DNA of 48,971 nt from Pseudomonas sp. 10-1B (GCF_000935045.1 NZ_JYKS01000018.1:1-48971), one strand, 5' to 3'; positions 17,985 through 26,036 are shown, counted from the stretch's first letter. Notes: generated by a model from the letters alone, not told the origin. Made by a program: numbers and translations.

Positions 17985-18806
17985 CTAGACCATCGCCAAA
18001 CGCTGCTTGCGTGTCGGCGCCGGGAACGCTCGGTCGATTGCCCGCAAATCTTCGCTGCTCAAGGTCAGCGCACCTGCCGCCGCATTCAGCCGTACGTGCT
18101 CGGGCGCCACGGCCTTGGGGATGGCTATCACGCCGTCATTGCGAGTCACCCAGGCCAGGCTGACCTGCGCCGGCGTGGCGCCATGGCGCTCGGCGATTTG
18201 CGCCAGCACCGGGTGTTGCAACAAGCGCCCGGCCTGGGCCAGCGGGCAGTAGGCCATGGTCGGCAGCGCGCGTTTTTCGCACCAGGGCAACAGGTCGAAC
18301 TCGATGCCACGTTGGGCAGGGTTGTACAGCACCTGGTTGGTGGCGCAAGCGGGGTTATGCAGTTCGCGCAGGTCGTCGACGTCGAAGTTGGACACCCCCC
18401 AGCGCTTGATCTTGCCTTGCTCGCGCAAGCGCTCGAACGCTTCGACGGTTTCTTCCAGCGGGTACTGCCCAGGCCAGTGCAACAGGTACAGGTCGATGCA
18501 GTCGGTGCCCAGGCGGGCGAGGCTGCGTTCGCAGGCCGCCGCCATGCCGCGCCGGCTGGCATTGTGCGGGTAGACCTTGCTGACCAGGAACACCTGGTCG
18601 CGGCGCCCGGCAATGGCCTGGCCAACGACTTCCTCCGCGCCGCCTTCGGCATACATCTCGGCGGTGTCGATCAAGCTCATGCCCAGCTCGATGCCTTGTT
18701 GCAGGGCTGCCACTTCGGCGGCCTTGTGGCCTGGGTCTTCACCCATGTACCAGGTGCCCTGGCCGATGGCCGGAACGCTCGAACCTGCCAGTTTCACGTA
18801 ACGCAT
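17985..18806 (-). CDS. Aldo/keto reductase
   Basis: NADPH-dependent carbonyl reductase of the AKR superfamily, 273 residues. The signature blocks read DTAEMYAEGGAEEVVGQAI (with catalytic Asp and Tyr), LVSKVYPHNASRRG (catalytic Lys), LYLLHWPG (catalytic His), KIKRWGVSNFDVDDL and VIAIPKAVAPEHVRLNA (coenzyme-binding). It resembles the YeaE/DkgA-like group that reduces methylglyoxal and other aldehydes. A strong GGAGGTGA lies before the ATG. Its start lies 13 bases inside the end of the LysR gene, so regulator and enzyme are co-transcribed. Confidence 0.92.
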   Translation of the reverse strand: MRYVKLAGSSVPAIGQGTWYMGEDPGHKAAEVAALQQGIELGMSLIDTAEMYAEGGAEEVVGQAIAGRRDQVFLVSKVYPHNASRRGMAAACERSLARLGTDCIDLYLLHWPGQYPLEETVEAFERLREQGKIKRWGVSNFDVDDLRELHNPACATNQVLYNPAQRGIEFDLLPWCEKRALPTMAYCPLAQAGRLLQHPVLAQIAERHGATPAQVSLAWVTRNDGVIAIPKAVAPEHVRLNAAAGALTLSSEDLRAIDRAFPAPTRKQRLAMV

Positions 18807-19699
18807 GTCACCTCCGGGATCCGGGTATTGGAAAGCACGACCTCGAGCAGCGCTTGCGCTGCAGTGGAAAGCTTGTGTTCGCTGAGGGCAATCACGCCGA
18901 TGCGCCGCTCGACCGTGGGCTCGACCAGGGGCACGCAGCGGGCGCCCAGCTCTTGCATCTGGTTGATGCACAGCGCCGGCACGGCACTGACCCCCAAGCC
19001 ACTGGCGACCATGCGGCCGATGGTTGCCAACTGGTGGCTCTCGAAGGCCACCGCCAGCTTGCCGTGCTGCGCGGCCACATTCTGCTCCATCAGCAGGCGT
19101 ACTGCCGAAGGGCGTTGCAGGGCTACGAAATCTTCGGCCAGCAGTTGCGCCCAACTCACCTGGGGCAACAGCGCCAAGGGCGAATCGGCGGGTACCACCG
19201 CCACGAAGCGGTCGGTGTACAACGGGTGGAAGTCCAGGCCATCGATGTTGTCCGGTTCGAAACCGATGCCCAGTTCGACGCGGCGATGACGCACCAGTTC
19301 CTGCACCTGCTCGTTGATCACGTCATGCACGGTAACGTTGACCTTCGGGTAGCGCTGGCGAAACACCTTCAGAGAACGGGGCAGCAGGTTACCGGCGAAG
19401 GCCGGCATGGCCGCCACCGAAACCCGGCCCAACTGCAGGGTGAAGCGCTGGCGCAGCATTTCTTCGGTGTCGTCCCAGTCGGCCAGCAGGCGTCGCGCCA
19501 GGGGCAGCAGTACCTCGCCTTCGGCGGTCAGGCTGACGCTGCGCGTGGTGCGGCTGAGCAGGGCACCGCCGAGGTTTTCTTCCAGGGCCTTGATGGTCAG
19601 GCTCAGGGCCGGTTGCGAGATATGCAGGTGCTCACCGGCCTGGGCGAAGCTCTGGTACTTGGCCACGGCGACAAAGGCGCGTAGTTGCTTGACGTTCAT
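18794..19699 (-). CDS. LysR-family transcriptional regulator
   Basis: Regulator of 301 residues starting at MNVKQLRAFVAVAKYQSF, with the standard helix-turn-helix (AQAGEHLHISQPALSLTIKA; LEENLGGALLSRTTRSVSLT). It has a usual LysR effector domain. Upstream in-frame ATG codons up to 19789 would add a non-homologous leader and are rejected. It is divergent from scoA-scoB across 140 bases and overlaps the aldo/keto reductase gene downstream. It may therefore control both sides, a common LysR arrangement. Confidence 0.92.
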   Translation of the reverse strand: MNVKQLRAFVAVAKYQSFAQAGEHLHISQPALSLTIKALEENLGGALLSRTTRSVSLTAEGEVLLPLARRLLADWDDTEEMLRQRFTLQLGRVSVAAMPAFAGNLLPRSLKVFRQRYPKVNVTVHDVINEQVQELVRHRRVELGIGFEPDNIDGLDFHPLYTDRFVAVVPADSPLALLPQVSWAQLLAEDFVALQRPSAVRLLMEQNVAAQHGKLAVAFESHQLATIGRMVASGLGVSAVPALCINQMQELGARCVPLVEPTVERRIGVIALSEHKLSTAAQALLEVVLSNTRIPEVTCVT

Positions 19700-19729
19700 G
19701 ACTGGCCCGTTGGTTATTTTGCAAAAGTT

Positions 19730-19742
19730 ATCAATCGATGAT
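19730..19742. promoter_or_regulatory. Possible LysR-type operator, LysR / scoA gap
   Basis: The sequence atcaatcgatgat has matching outer arms (ATCA-N5-TGAT) and contains the T-N11-A pattern of LysR sites. It lies in the AT-rich 140-base divergent gap, 31 bases upstream of the LysR start. It was seen by eye only and is a weak match. Confidence 0.35.
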
Positions 19743-19839
19743 GAAAACAAAATTAACAAATCAGTCGCTTGCGGTGAAGATGTCTCCACACGCTCACCGA
19801 CAGCCTCGTCGGTTCAACAACTACAAAAGGCGGATCAGC

Positions 19840-20538
19840 ATGGCCGGACTGGACAAGCGCGTTGCAACCTATGAACAGGCCCTCGACGGCCTGACCGACA
19901 ACATGACGGTACTGGCTGGTGGTTTCGGCCTGTGCGGCATCCCGGAAAACCTCATCAGCGAAATCAAACGGCGTGGCGTCAAGGGCCTGACCGTGGTCTC
20001 CAACAACTGCGGCGTCGACGGCTTCGGCCTGGGCGTGCTGCTGGAAGACCGCCAGATTCGCAAGATGGTCGCCTCCTACGTGGGCGAGAACGCCGAGTTC
20101 GAACGCCAGCTGCTCAGCGGCGAGCTGGAAGTGGAACTGACCCCGCAGGGCACCCTTGCCGAGAAGATGCGCGCCGGCGGTGCCGGTATCCCAGCCTTCT
20201 ATACCGCTACCGGCTACGGCACCCCGGTTGCCGAAGGCAAGGAAGTGCGCGAATTCAACGGCCGCAAGTACATCCTTGAAGAATCCATCACTGGTGACTT
20301 CGCCATCGTCAAAGGTTGGAAGGCCGACCACTACGGCAACGTGGTGTACCGCAACACCGCGCAAAACTTCAACCCGCTGGCGGCCACCGCCGGCAAGATC
20401 ACCGTGGTCGAAGTGGAAGAAATCGTCGAACCCGGCGTGCTGCTGCCCAGCGAAATCCATACCCCAGGCATCTACGTGGACCGCGTCATCGTCGGCACCT
20501 TTGAAAAGCGTATCGAAAAGCGCACCGTCAAGGCCTGA
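19840..20538 (+). CDS. scoA: 3-oxoacid CoA-transferase subunit A
   Basis: Alpha subunit (232 residues) of the succinyl-CoA:3-oxoacid CoA-transferase, which moves CoA from succinyl-CoA onto acetoacetate or a related 3-oxoacid. Family I CoA-transferase motifs are visible: [13 protein letters not shown] near residue 27 and [18 protein letters not shown]. The C-terminal half has [18 protein letters not shown]. The ATG at 19840 follows an AAAGGCGG box; the longer frame back to 19738 is not conserved-looking. It sits 35 bases before scoB and upstream of the short-chain fatty-acid transporter gene, making a ketone-body/short-chain acid utilisation operon. Confidence 0.93.
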   Translation: MAGLDKRVATYEQALDGLTDNMTVLAGGFGLCGIPENLISEIKRRGVKGLTVVSNNCGVDGFGLGVLLEDRQIRKMVASYVGENAEFERQLLSGELEVELTPQGTLAEKMRAGGAGIPAFYTATGYGTPVAEGKEVREFNGRKYILEESITGDFAIVKGWKADHYGNVVYRNTAQNFNPLAATAGKITVVEVEEIVEPGVLLPSEIHTPGIYVDRVIVGTFEKRIEKRTVKA

Positions 20539-20573
20539 GCGCCATTCACCAGAACAACAAAGAGATCCTGACC

Positions 20574-21230
20574 ATGGCACTGACCCGCGAACAGATGGCG
20601 CAACGCGTCGCCCGTGAACTGAAGGACGGCTACTACGTCAACCTGGGCATCGGCATTCCGACCCTGGTGGCCAACTACGTACCCGCCGACATGGATGTGA
20701 TGCTGCAATCGGAAAACGGCCTGCTCGGCATGGGCGAGTTCCCTACCGAAAGCACCATCGATGCCGACATGATCAACGCCGGCAAGCAAACCGTCACCGC
20801 CCGCCGCGGCGCTTCGATCTTCGATTCGGCGCAATCGTTCGCCATGATCCGTGGCGGCCACGTCGACCTGACCGTGCTGGGCGCTTTCGAAGTGGACGTA
20901 CAAGGCAACATCGCCTCGTGGATGATCCCCGGCAAGCTGGTCAAGGGCATGGGCGGTGCCATGGACCTGGTGGCCGGCGCCGATAACATCATCGTCACCA
21001 TGACCCACGCCTCCAAGGACGGCGAATCCAAGCTGCTGCCGCAGTGCAGCCTGCCGCTGACCGGTGCGGGTTGCATCCGCAAGGTGCTGACCGACCTGGC
21101 CTACCTGGAAATCGAAGACGGCGCCTTCATCCTTCGCGAGACTGCACCGGGGGTGAGCGTCGAGGAAATCATCGAGAAAACCGCCGGCAAGCTGATCGTG
21201 CCGGACGATGTCAAGGAAATGACCTTCTAA
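20574..21230 (+). CDS. scoB: 3-oxoacid CoA-transferase subunit B
   Basis: Beta subunit (218 residues) of the same enzyme. The catalytic glutamate that forms the thioester with CoA lies in LQSENGLLGMG. Other family blocks are YYVNLGIGIPTLVANYVP and GGHVDLTVLGAFEVD. Length and start match the family. The alpha2beta2 enzyme is cytoplasmic and feeds acetoacetyl-CoA to thiolase. A strong hairpin follows the stop, so transcripts of scoAB may end there before atoE. Confidence 0.95.
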   Translation: MALTREQMAQRVARELKDGYYVNLGIGIPTLVANYVPADMDVMLQSENGLLGMGEFPTESTIDADMINAGKQTVTARRGASIFDSAQSFAMIRGGHVDLTVLGAFEVDVQGNIASWMIPGKLVKGMGGAMDLVAGADNIIVTMTHASKDGESKLLPQCSLPLTGAGCIRKVLTDLAYLEIEDGAFILRETAPGVSVEEIIEKTAGKLIVPDDVKEMTF

Positions 21231-21247
21231 AGCTTTACGCGATCCCA

Positions 21248-21329
21248 CCCTGTGGGAGCGGGCATGCCCGCGAATGCGGCGGTGAATCTACCGACGCATT
21301 CGCGGGCGCGCCCGCTCCCACAGGGTTTT
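21248..21329. terminator. REP-derived hairpin with T run after scoB
   Basis: A long stem, ccctgtgggagcgggcatgc on the left and cgcgcccgctcccacaggg on the right, extends through cgaatgcgg/cgcattcg. The right arm is followed directly by ttttt at 21325-21329. It therefore looks both like an inverted REP pair and like a Rho-independent terminator between scoB and atoE. Confidence 0.75.
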
Positions 21330-21384
21330 TGCGTTATCTGGCAGTACTGTTTCATCTCATAAAACCAATAAAAGGAATTCAACT

Positions 21385-22803
21385 GTGGCCGCTGAGATCC
21401 AAGACAGCCGCTCCGCCCGCTTTGCCTTGCGCTGCTCCAACTGGGCCGAACGCTGGTTCCCCGATTCCTGGGTGTTCGCCGCCCTGGCGGTGATGCTGGT
21501 GGGCATCGGTGCCCTGGCCATGGGCGCCAAACCGACCGACACCGCCAAGGCGTTCGGCGATGGCTTCTGGAGCCTGATCCCGTTCACCATGCAAATGGCC
21601 TTCGTGGTCATCGGCGGCTACGTGGTGGCCAGCTCGCCGCCTGCCGCACGGCTGATCGATCGCCTGGCGCGCATCCCTGGCAATGGCCGTTCGGCAGTGT
21701 GCTGGGTGGCGCTGATCTCGATGCTGGCGTCGCTGCTCAACTGGGGCTTGTCGTTGGTGTTCGGTGGCCTGCTGGTGCGCGCACTGGCCCGGCGCACCGA
21801 GCTGAAGATGGACTACCGTGCCGCGGGTGCCGCCGCCTACCTGGGCCTGGGCGCGGTGTGGGCACTGGGCTTGTCATCGTCGGCTGCGCAGCTGCAGGCC
21901 AACCCGGCCAGCCTGCCACCGTCGATCCTGTCGATCACCGGGGTGATTCCGTTCACCGAAACCATTTTCCTTTGGCAGTCCGGCGTGATGCTGGCGGCGC
22001 TGGTGGTGGTTTCGCTGGTGATCGCCTATGCCACGGCCCCGGGCCCGAACAGCGCGCGCAGCGCCGAAGACTGCGGCGTCGACCCCAGCTTCAGCGCGCC
22101 GCCGGCACCCAAGCGCACCCGCCCGGGTGAATGGCTGGAGCACAGCCCGCTGCTGATCCTGTTGCTGGTGGCGCTGGCCGGCGGCTGGTTGTACCAGGAG
22201 TTCGCCACCAAACCCGCGATTACCGCTATCTCCGGGCTCAACACCTACAACCTGTTGTTCATCATGCTTGGTGCCTTGCTGCACTGGCGCCCGCGCAGTT
22301 TCCTCGACGCGGTGGCGCGCGCGGTGCCCACTACCACCGGCGTGCTGATCCAGTTCCCGCTGTATGGCTCGATCGCCGCCATCCTCACCCAGGTCAAGGG
22401 CGTGGACGAACAGACCCTGGCGCATCACATTTCGCTGTTTTTCACCCAGATCGCCACCCATGACACCTATGCCGTGCTGATGGGCGTGTATTCGGCGGTG
22501 CTGGGCTTCTTCATCCCCTCGGGCGGCGGCAAGTGGATCATCGAGGCACCTTACGTAATGCTGGTGGCCAATGACCTGCAGTACCACCTGGGCTGGGCGG
22601 TGCAGATCTACAACGCCGCCGAAGCCTTGCCGAACCTGATCAACCCGTTCTACATGCTGCCACTGCTGGGGGTGCTAGGGCTCAAGGCGCGCGACCTGAT
22701 CGGCTTTTCGTTCGTGCAGCTGCTGGTGCATGTGCCGCTGGTGCTGGTGCTGCTATGGGCGCTGGGCACGACGCTGCAGTACCTGCCGCCGGTGATGCCG
22801 TAA
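21385..22803 (+). CDS. atoE: Short-chain fatty acid transporter, AtoE family
   Basis: Inner-membrane carrier of 472 residues for short-chain fatty acids or acetoacetate. It has about 12 hydrophobic segments and the family blocks WFPDSWVFAALAVMLVG, LNWGLSLVFGGLLVR, and FFIPSGGGKWIIEAPYV. The start is GTG at 21385, preceded by AAGGAATTC. It completes the scoA-scoB-transporter set: import of the acid, then activation by CoA transfer. A hairpin upstream suggests lower or separately promoted expression. Confidence 0.92.
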   Translation: MAAEIQDSRSARFALRCSNWAERWFPDSWVFAALAVMLVGIGALAMGAKPTDTAKAFGDGFWSLIPFTMQMAFVVIGGYVVASSPPAARLIDRLARIPGNGRSAVCWVALISMLASLLNWGLSLVFGGLLVRALARRTELKMDYRAAGAAAYLGLGAVWALGLSSSAAQLQANPASLPPSILSITGVIPFTETIFLWQSGVMLAALVVVSLVIAYATAPGPNSARSAEDCGVDPSFSAPPAPKRTRPGEWLEHSPLLILLLVALAGGWLYQEFATKPAITAISGLNTYNLLFIMLGALLHWRPRSFLDAVARAVPTTTGVLIQFPLYGSIAAILTQVKGVDEQTLAHHISLFFTQIATHDTYAVLMGVYSAVLGFFIPSGGGKWIIEAPYVMLVANDLQYHLGWAVQIYNAAEALPNLINPFYMLPLLGVLGLKARDLIGFSFVQLLVHVPLVLVLLWALGTTLQYLPPVMP

Positions 22804-22807
22804 AGAA

Positions 22808-23021
22808 GGGGCCGCCTTGCGGCCCATCGCCGGCAAGCCGGCTCCCACACCGACCGCATAAGCCTCAAGCCCTGTGCAGCACCTGTGGGAGCCGGCTTGC
22901 CGGCGATGAGGCCAGTCCAGGCAATACAAGACAGTTGCTCTCACAGGTACTGCGCAGGGCTTGAGGCTTATGCGGTCGGTGTGGGAGCTGGCTTGCCGGC
23001 GATGGGGCGCAAGGCGGCCCC
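22808..23021. repeat. Long inverted REP structure with 72-base arms
   Basis: Left arm 22808-22879 and right arm 22950-23021 are reverse complements with about three mismatches by eye. They enclose a 70-base spacer that holds another REP core and the accessory sequence gcaatacaagacagttgct. The arms contain REP cores plus gaccgcataagcctcaagcc. The structure separates atoE from the XRE-cupin gene. Confidence 0.85.
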
Positions 23022-23084
23022 AGCATTTGTTCGGCAGTCCACGTATCATTGCCAGGCTGCCTCCGCCTGGGAAACCCGCGTCAC

Positions 23085-23627
23085 ATGTCTATCCGATTGA
23101 AACTGCTGCGAAAGAAACTGGGGATGACCCTGGAAATGCTGGCCGAGAAGACCGGCATGACCAAAAGCTACCTGTCCAAGGTCGAACGCGGCCTGAACAC
23201 ACCCTCGATTGCCGCTGCGCTGAAGCTGGCGCGGGCGCTGAACGTGAATGTCGAAGAACTGTTCGCCGAAGAGCAGGCCGGCCCAGGCCGCTACAGCCTG
23301 GTACGCCATGGCGAACGCCAGGCGCTGGTGGGCGATGGGGAAGGGCCGGGGTACGCGGCCCTCACCAGCCAGGTCGGCCAGCGCAGCCTGCTGCCGTTCT
23401 TGATCCAGCCACCGTCCGAATTCAGCGACCCCACGTTCAAGGAACACCAGGGCGAGGAGTTCCTGTTCGTGCATGCAGGCCAGGTAGAGGTGGACTTCAT
23501 GAACGAGCGAGTGCTGCTGGAACAAGGCGATGCCCTGCATTTCAACGCCCAGACCCCGCACCGGCTACGTTCGGTGGGGCCGCTGCCGGCTCAACTGCTG
23601 GTCGTGGTACACCACGCAGACGAGTGA
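23085..23627 (+). CDS. XRE-cupin transcriptional regulator
   Basis: Regulator of 180 residues with an N-terminal Cro/CI-type helix-turn-helix (SIRLKLLRKKLGMTLEMLAE; TGMTKSYLSKVERGLNTPSI) and a C-terminal cupin domain (EHQGEEFLFVHAGQVEVDFM; LEQGDALHFNAQTPHRL). Proteins of this kind usually sense a small molecule and control a nearby transport or catabolic operon. It follows atoE on the same strand after the REP structure and is followed by its own terminator. It more likely controls scoAB-atoE than the EPS genes, but this is positional inference. Confidence 0.9.
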   Translation: MSIRLKLLRKKLGMTLEMLAEKTGMTKSYLSKVERGLNTPSIAAALKLARALNVNVEELFAEEQAGPGRYSLVRHGERQALVGDGEGPGYAALTSQVGQRSLLPFLIQPPSEFSDPTFKEHQGEEFLFVHAGQVEVDFMNERVLLEQGDALHFNAQTPHRLRSVGPLPAQLLVVVHHADE

Positions 23628-23632
23628 ATGAC

Positions 23633-23660
23633 GGGGGCGCGCTGTGGCCCCCACATTTTT
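23633..23660 (+). terminator. Rho-independent terminator after XRE-cupin gene
   Basis: GGGGGC (23633-23638), an 8-base loop and GCCCCC (23647-23652) are followed by acattttt. It lies a few bases after the stop codon at 23627 and insulates the EPS promoter region from upstream transcription. Confidence 0.7.
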
Positions 23661-23723
23661 CTCCCTTTCTTACCGATGAAACGCTGCATCCACCGGCCAC
23701 CCCCTCCCGCGCACAATTTGCAT

Positions 23724-23737
23724 GTCGATATTTTGAC
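23724..23737. promoter_or_regulatory. FleQ-box-like site 1 upstream of EPS block A
   Basis: gtcgatattttgac has the GTC-N8-GAC frame and agrees with the remembered Pseudomonas FleQ consensus GTCaNTaaaTTGAC at about 10 of 13 defined positions. FleQ with c-di-GMP controls EPS operons such as pel, psl and bcs in pseudomonads. The assignment here is inference from the match and position. Confidence 0.5.
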
Positions 23738-23772
23738 GAATACCTTCAATGCCCATTGAATTTTATTATGGT

Positions 23773-23786
23773 GTCGAATCATTGAC
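23773..23786. promoter_or_regulatory. FleQ-box-like site 2 overlapping a possible -35 box
   Basis: gtcgaatcattgac again has GTC-N8-GAC and about 9 of 13 consensus positions. It starts 49 bases after site 1. Its 3' end forms TTGACG (23782-23787), with TAAGCT 17 bases further (23805-23810) as a weak -10 box, so bound FleQ would cover the putative -35 element. Confidence 0.45.
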
Positions 23787-23885
23787 GTAGTGTCATTGTG
23801 CCCATAAGCTCAATTCAACAGCGACACAATTCCCGCCACAGCGTGCCAATAAATAATTGATTTTCCTCTTTAAAGGAGGGGGCGT

Positions 23886-24062
23886 ATGCGCACGACTCTG
23901 ATCATCAAGTCGATATTCTTGTTGGTGCTGTTAAGTGGCGCGGCTCGCGCGGCAGATTCCTATATCAATCAGACCAGTATCATTCCTGTTTCAACCGCCG
24001 TGTGGCTCTTCGCATTTGCTGTAGTTGGTTTTGTGGCAGTGGCCAACAGAAGAAAGATCTAG
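23886..24062 (+). CDS. 58-residue membrane mini-protein with PEP-CTERM-like tail
   Basis: A small gene not previously obvious because of its length. A perfect AAAGGAGG lies 8 bases before the ATG. Residues 1-23 form a signal peptide (basic start MRTTLIIK, hydrophobic core IFLLVLLSG, cleavage motif AARA-AD). Residues 24-33 are a short polar stretch. Residues 33-58 read IPVSTAVWLFAFAVVGFVAV and then ANRRKI: a Pro motif, a WLF-containing helix and an Arg-rich end. This closely resembles the VPxPAAVWLFGSGLLGL...RRR tail of PEP-CTERM proteins sorted by exosortase. The mature ectodomain would be about 10 residues. It opens the EPS locus, 257 bases before the export gene. Function unknown. Confidence 0.72.
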   Translation: MRTTLIIKSIFLLVLLSGAARAADSYINQTSIIPVSTAVWLFAFAVVGFVAVANRRKI

Positions 24063-24319
24063 CATCGATTGCCCATGCCTGGGGTATGCGCATGCGCCCT
24101 CGGCCCAGGGCTCGGCTTGTGAATTTCCCAACCGTTGCTATATTGCCAGTAGCCCTTGAGGCCCACGGTTGCAGGGCATTGCAGCCCTGATGTACAGCGT
24201 AAGGGCCTCCCGGACGGTCGAGGCCATCGCGGTGGAAGTATGCCGCGAAGCGGAGCGAGAGTTGGTGTGTTGTTCTCATTCAGTGCTCTTTGTCGGGCCA
24301 TTTGGCCGGAGGGACCCTC
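24063..24319 (+). promoter_or_regulatory. Structured 257-base leader between mini-protein and export gene
   Basis: No further gene is supported here. Several inverted repeats can be read: CCTGGG (24078-24083) with CCCAGG (24104-24109) around a GCGCATGCGC core; AACCGT (24131-24136) with ACGGTT (24165-24170); and CAGGGC (24172-24177) with GCCCTG (24184-24189). None is followed by a T run, so these are not standard terminators. They could be mRNA processing or attenuation structures setting different levels for the mini-protein and the export genes. Confidence 0.4.
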
Positions 24320-24877
24320 ATGGTGCGTTCAATGTTTGCCGCGTTCTGCATGCTGGTGGCGTGGTCCGGTGCCAGCAACGCCGACCAGAACAATGCTGCT
24401 TACCTGCTCAGCCCCGGCGATGTGGTGATGGTTTCGGTGTGGCAGGAAGACAGCCTGCGTCAAGAAGCCACCGTACTTCCCGATGGCAGTATCACCTTCC
24501 CCTTGGTCGGACGTATCCAGGTTGCCGGGCTGGATGTGACGGCCGTTGAAAAGCAAGTCGCTGGCAAACTCGAAAAATTCCTCCCCGACCCGAACGTCAG
24601 CGTTGTGGTCAAGAGCATCGCCGGCAACCTCGTCTATGTTCAAGGCAAAGTGATCAAGCCCGGGCCGGTACAAATGGCGGGTCCGACGGCAGTGCTTCAG
24701 GCGTTGAGCATGTCGGGCGGCCTGGACAAATTTGCTGACGAAAGCGAAATAAAGGTGGTCCGCGGCACCGGTGCTTCCCAAAAAATCCTGCCCGTGCGAT
24801 ATAAGGACCTGGTGTCTGGACGCGATATGTCCACCAACATCCAACTTCAGGCTGGCGATACGCTGGTCGTTCCTTGA
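24320..24877 (+). CDS. Polysaccharide export protein (Wza/EpsE-like, single SLBB)
   Basis: Secreted protein of 185 residues for passage of polysaccharide across the outer membrane. A signal peptide (residues 1 to about 26, ending GASNA) is followed by a Poly_export domain (YLLSPGDVVMVSVWQEDSLR; LPDGSITFPLVGRIQVAG) and one SLBB domain (VYVQGKVIKPGPVQMAGPTA; LSMSGGLDKFADESEIKVV). There is no convincing lipobox, and the C-terminal amphipathic helix of full Wza is absent, so it may need the adjacent beta-barrel as its pore. The ATG at 24320 has GGAGGGA upstream. Such short export proteins are typical of EpsE-type exosortase-associated loci. Confidence 0.88.
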   Translation: MVRSMFAAFCMLVAWSGASNADQNNAAYLLSPGDVVMVSVWQEDSLRQEATVLPDGSITFPLVGRIQVAGLDVTAVEKQVAGKLEKFLPDPNVSVVVKSIAGNLVYVQGKVIKPGPVQMAGPTAVLQALSMSGGLDKFADESEIKVVRGTGASQKILPVRYKDLVSGRDMSTNIQLQAGDTLVVP

Positions 24878-24901
24878 TCTTGCCTTTAATAAGAACACTT
24901 A

Positions 24902-26017
24902 ATGCCTCTTCTTAGAACAACTAGCATTGCAACGGCAATCTTGGTATTGCCGTTTACGGACACGGTCCTGGCGGCAAATTGGCAATCTACGGTGGTGGTA
25001 CCGACATCGGTCGAATACGACAGCAACCCCTTGCTGCTGTCGTCGGGAGAGAAGGGCGTAACACGCACGATTATCGCGCCCGACTACACCCTGATCGGTA
25101 CCTTCGACCGTGACGAATTGAGGTTGGGGCTGGGCATGCATGTATTGCGCTCGTCCGACACGGCGGTGGTCGATGACCGTGAGGACCCGGATGTCAGCCT
25201 GGGCTGGCAGCGCCAGACCGAGCGGGGGCGTTTCGGCCTGGTGGCGCGCTACAACGAAAGTTCGACGCTGTCGGGGACGGTACTGGATACCGGCGTGGTC
25301 ACCACCGATGGCACGCAAAAGCTGTACACGCTGACCGGTAACTGGAGCCAGGCAATTACCGAACGCAGCACCTTGAGCAACGAAACCACGTACAACCGTG
25401 CCCGTTATGACATCGATACCCTGACGGGATACGACGAGCTGGCGAACGTTTTCACCTGGACTTACGCCTGGAGCGAGCGGGCTGATGTGTATACCCGCTT
25501 TGGCGCCCGGCGTTATGACCCCGAGCAGGACGTTACCGCGACAGCCTCCAACAGCTACAGCCCGGCGGTCGGGGTCAAGTACCAGCTCTCCGAGCGCTTC
25601 AGTGCCGATGCGCATGTGGGGGTCAACAAAGTTTCCGGTGACGAAGGCGGCCAGCGCGGAGAGGGTGGGGTTTCGCTGCTGTACACCGGTGTGCGTGCCG
25701 ATGCCAGTTTCACGGCCGAACGCAGCACGGTGGCCAGCGCCGAAGGCGGCTTCGCCGAACTCGACCAAGTACGCGGGGTGTGGAGTTACGCGCTCAGCGA
25801 GCTGACCCGGGTGGGCGCCGACGCCGCCTGGCAGGACAGCAAAGGGCAGACCCCCAACACGCTGCAGACATACAGCGTTTGGGCAAACCGCCAGTTTTCG
25901 CCGTACTGGGACCTGCGCCTGTCGCTGATGTACAAGGAACGGCAGCAGGATCACGAAGCCGATGCAACCGCTACGATCGTTGGTTTGACGTTGACGTACA
26001 GGTACCCCGACATCTGA
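24902..26017 (+). CDS. Outer-membrane beta-barrel protein of EPS export
   Basis: Exported protein of 371 residues: signal peptide to about residue 24 (ILVLPFTDTVLA-AN), then alternating aromatic/polar strands throughout (for example LRLGLGMHVLRSS, FGLVARYNESSTL, WDLRLSLMYKERQ), ending TLTYRYPDI. This is the pattern of a large outer-membrane barrel. Position between the export protein and the chain-length protein suggests a role as outer-membrane pore or anchor, as for the barrel proteins found in exosortase-type EPS loci. I do not recognise a named family with certainty. The ribosome-binding site is weak. Confidence 0.8.
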   Translation: MPLLRTTSIATAILVLPFTDTVLAANWQSTVVVPTSVEYDSNPLLLSSGEKGVTRTIIAPDYTLIGTFDRDELRLGLGMHVLRSSDTAVVDDREDPDVSLGWQRQTERGRFGLVARYNESSTLSGTVLDTGVVTTDGTQKLYTLTGNWSQAITERSTLSNETTYNRARYDIDTLTGYDELANVFTWTYAWSERADVYTRFGARRYDPEQDVTATASNSYSPAVGVKYQLSERFSADAHVGVNKVSGDEGGQRGEGGVSLLYTGVRADASFTAERSTVASAEGGFAELDQVRGVWSYALSELTRVGADAAWQDSKGQTPNTLQTYSVWANRQFSPYWDLRLSLMYKERQQDHEADATATIVGLTLTYRYPDI

Positions 26018-26036
26018 ACTTCAGGCAGGTGGCCCC

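Noticed and set aside
22808..23021. 72-base inverted repeat considered as insertion-sequence or MITE ends
   Set aside because: No target-site duplication or transposase was found, and the arms consist of REP cores.
24172..24189. CAGGGC/GCCCTG hairpin as a Rho-independent terminator
   Set aside because: The stem is short and no T run follows. It is kept only as part of the structured leader.
24063..24319. ops/JUMPstart element for RfaH before the export gene
   Set aside because: No GGCGGTAG-type core was found in the leader.
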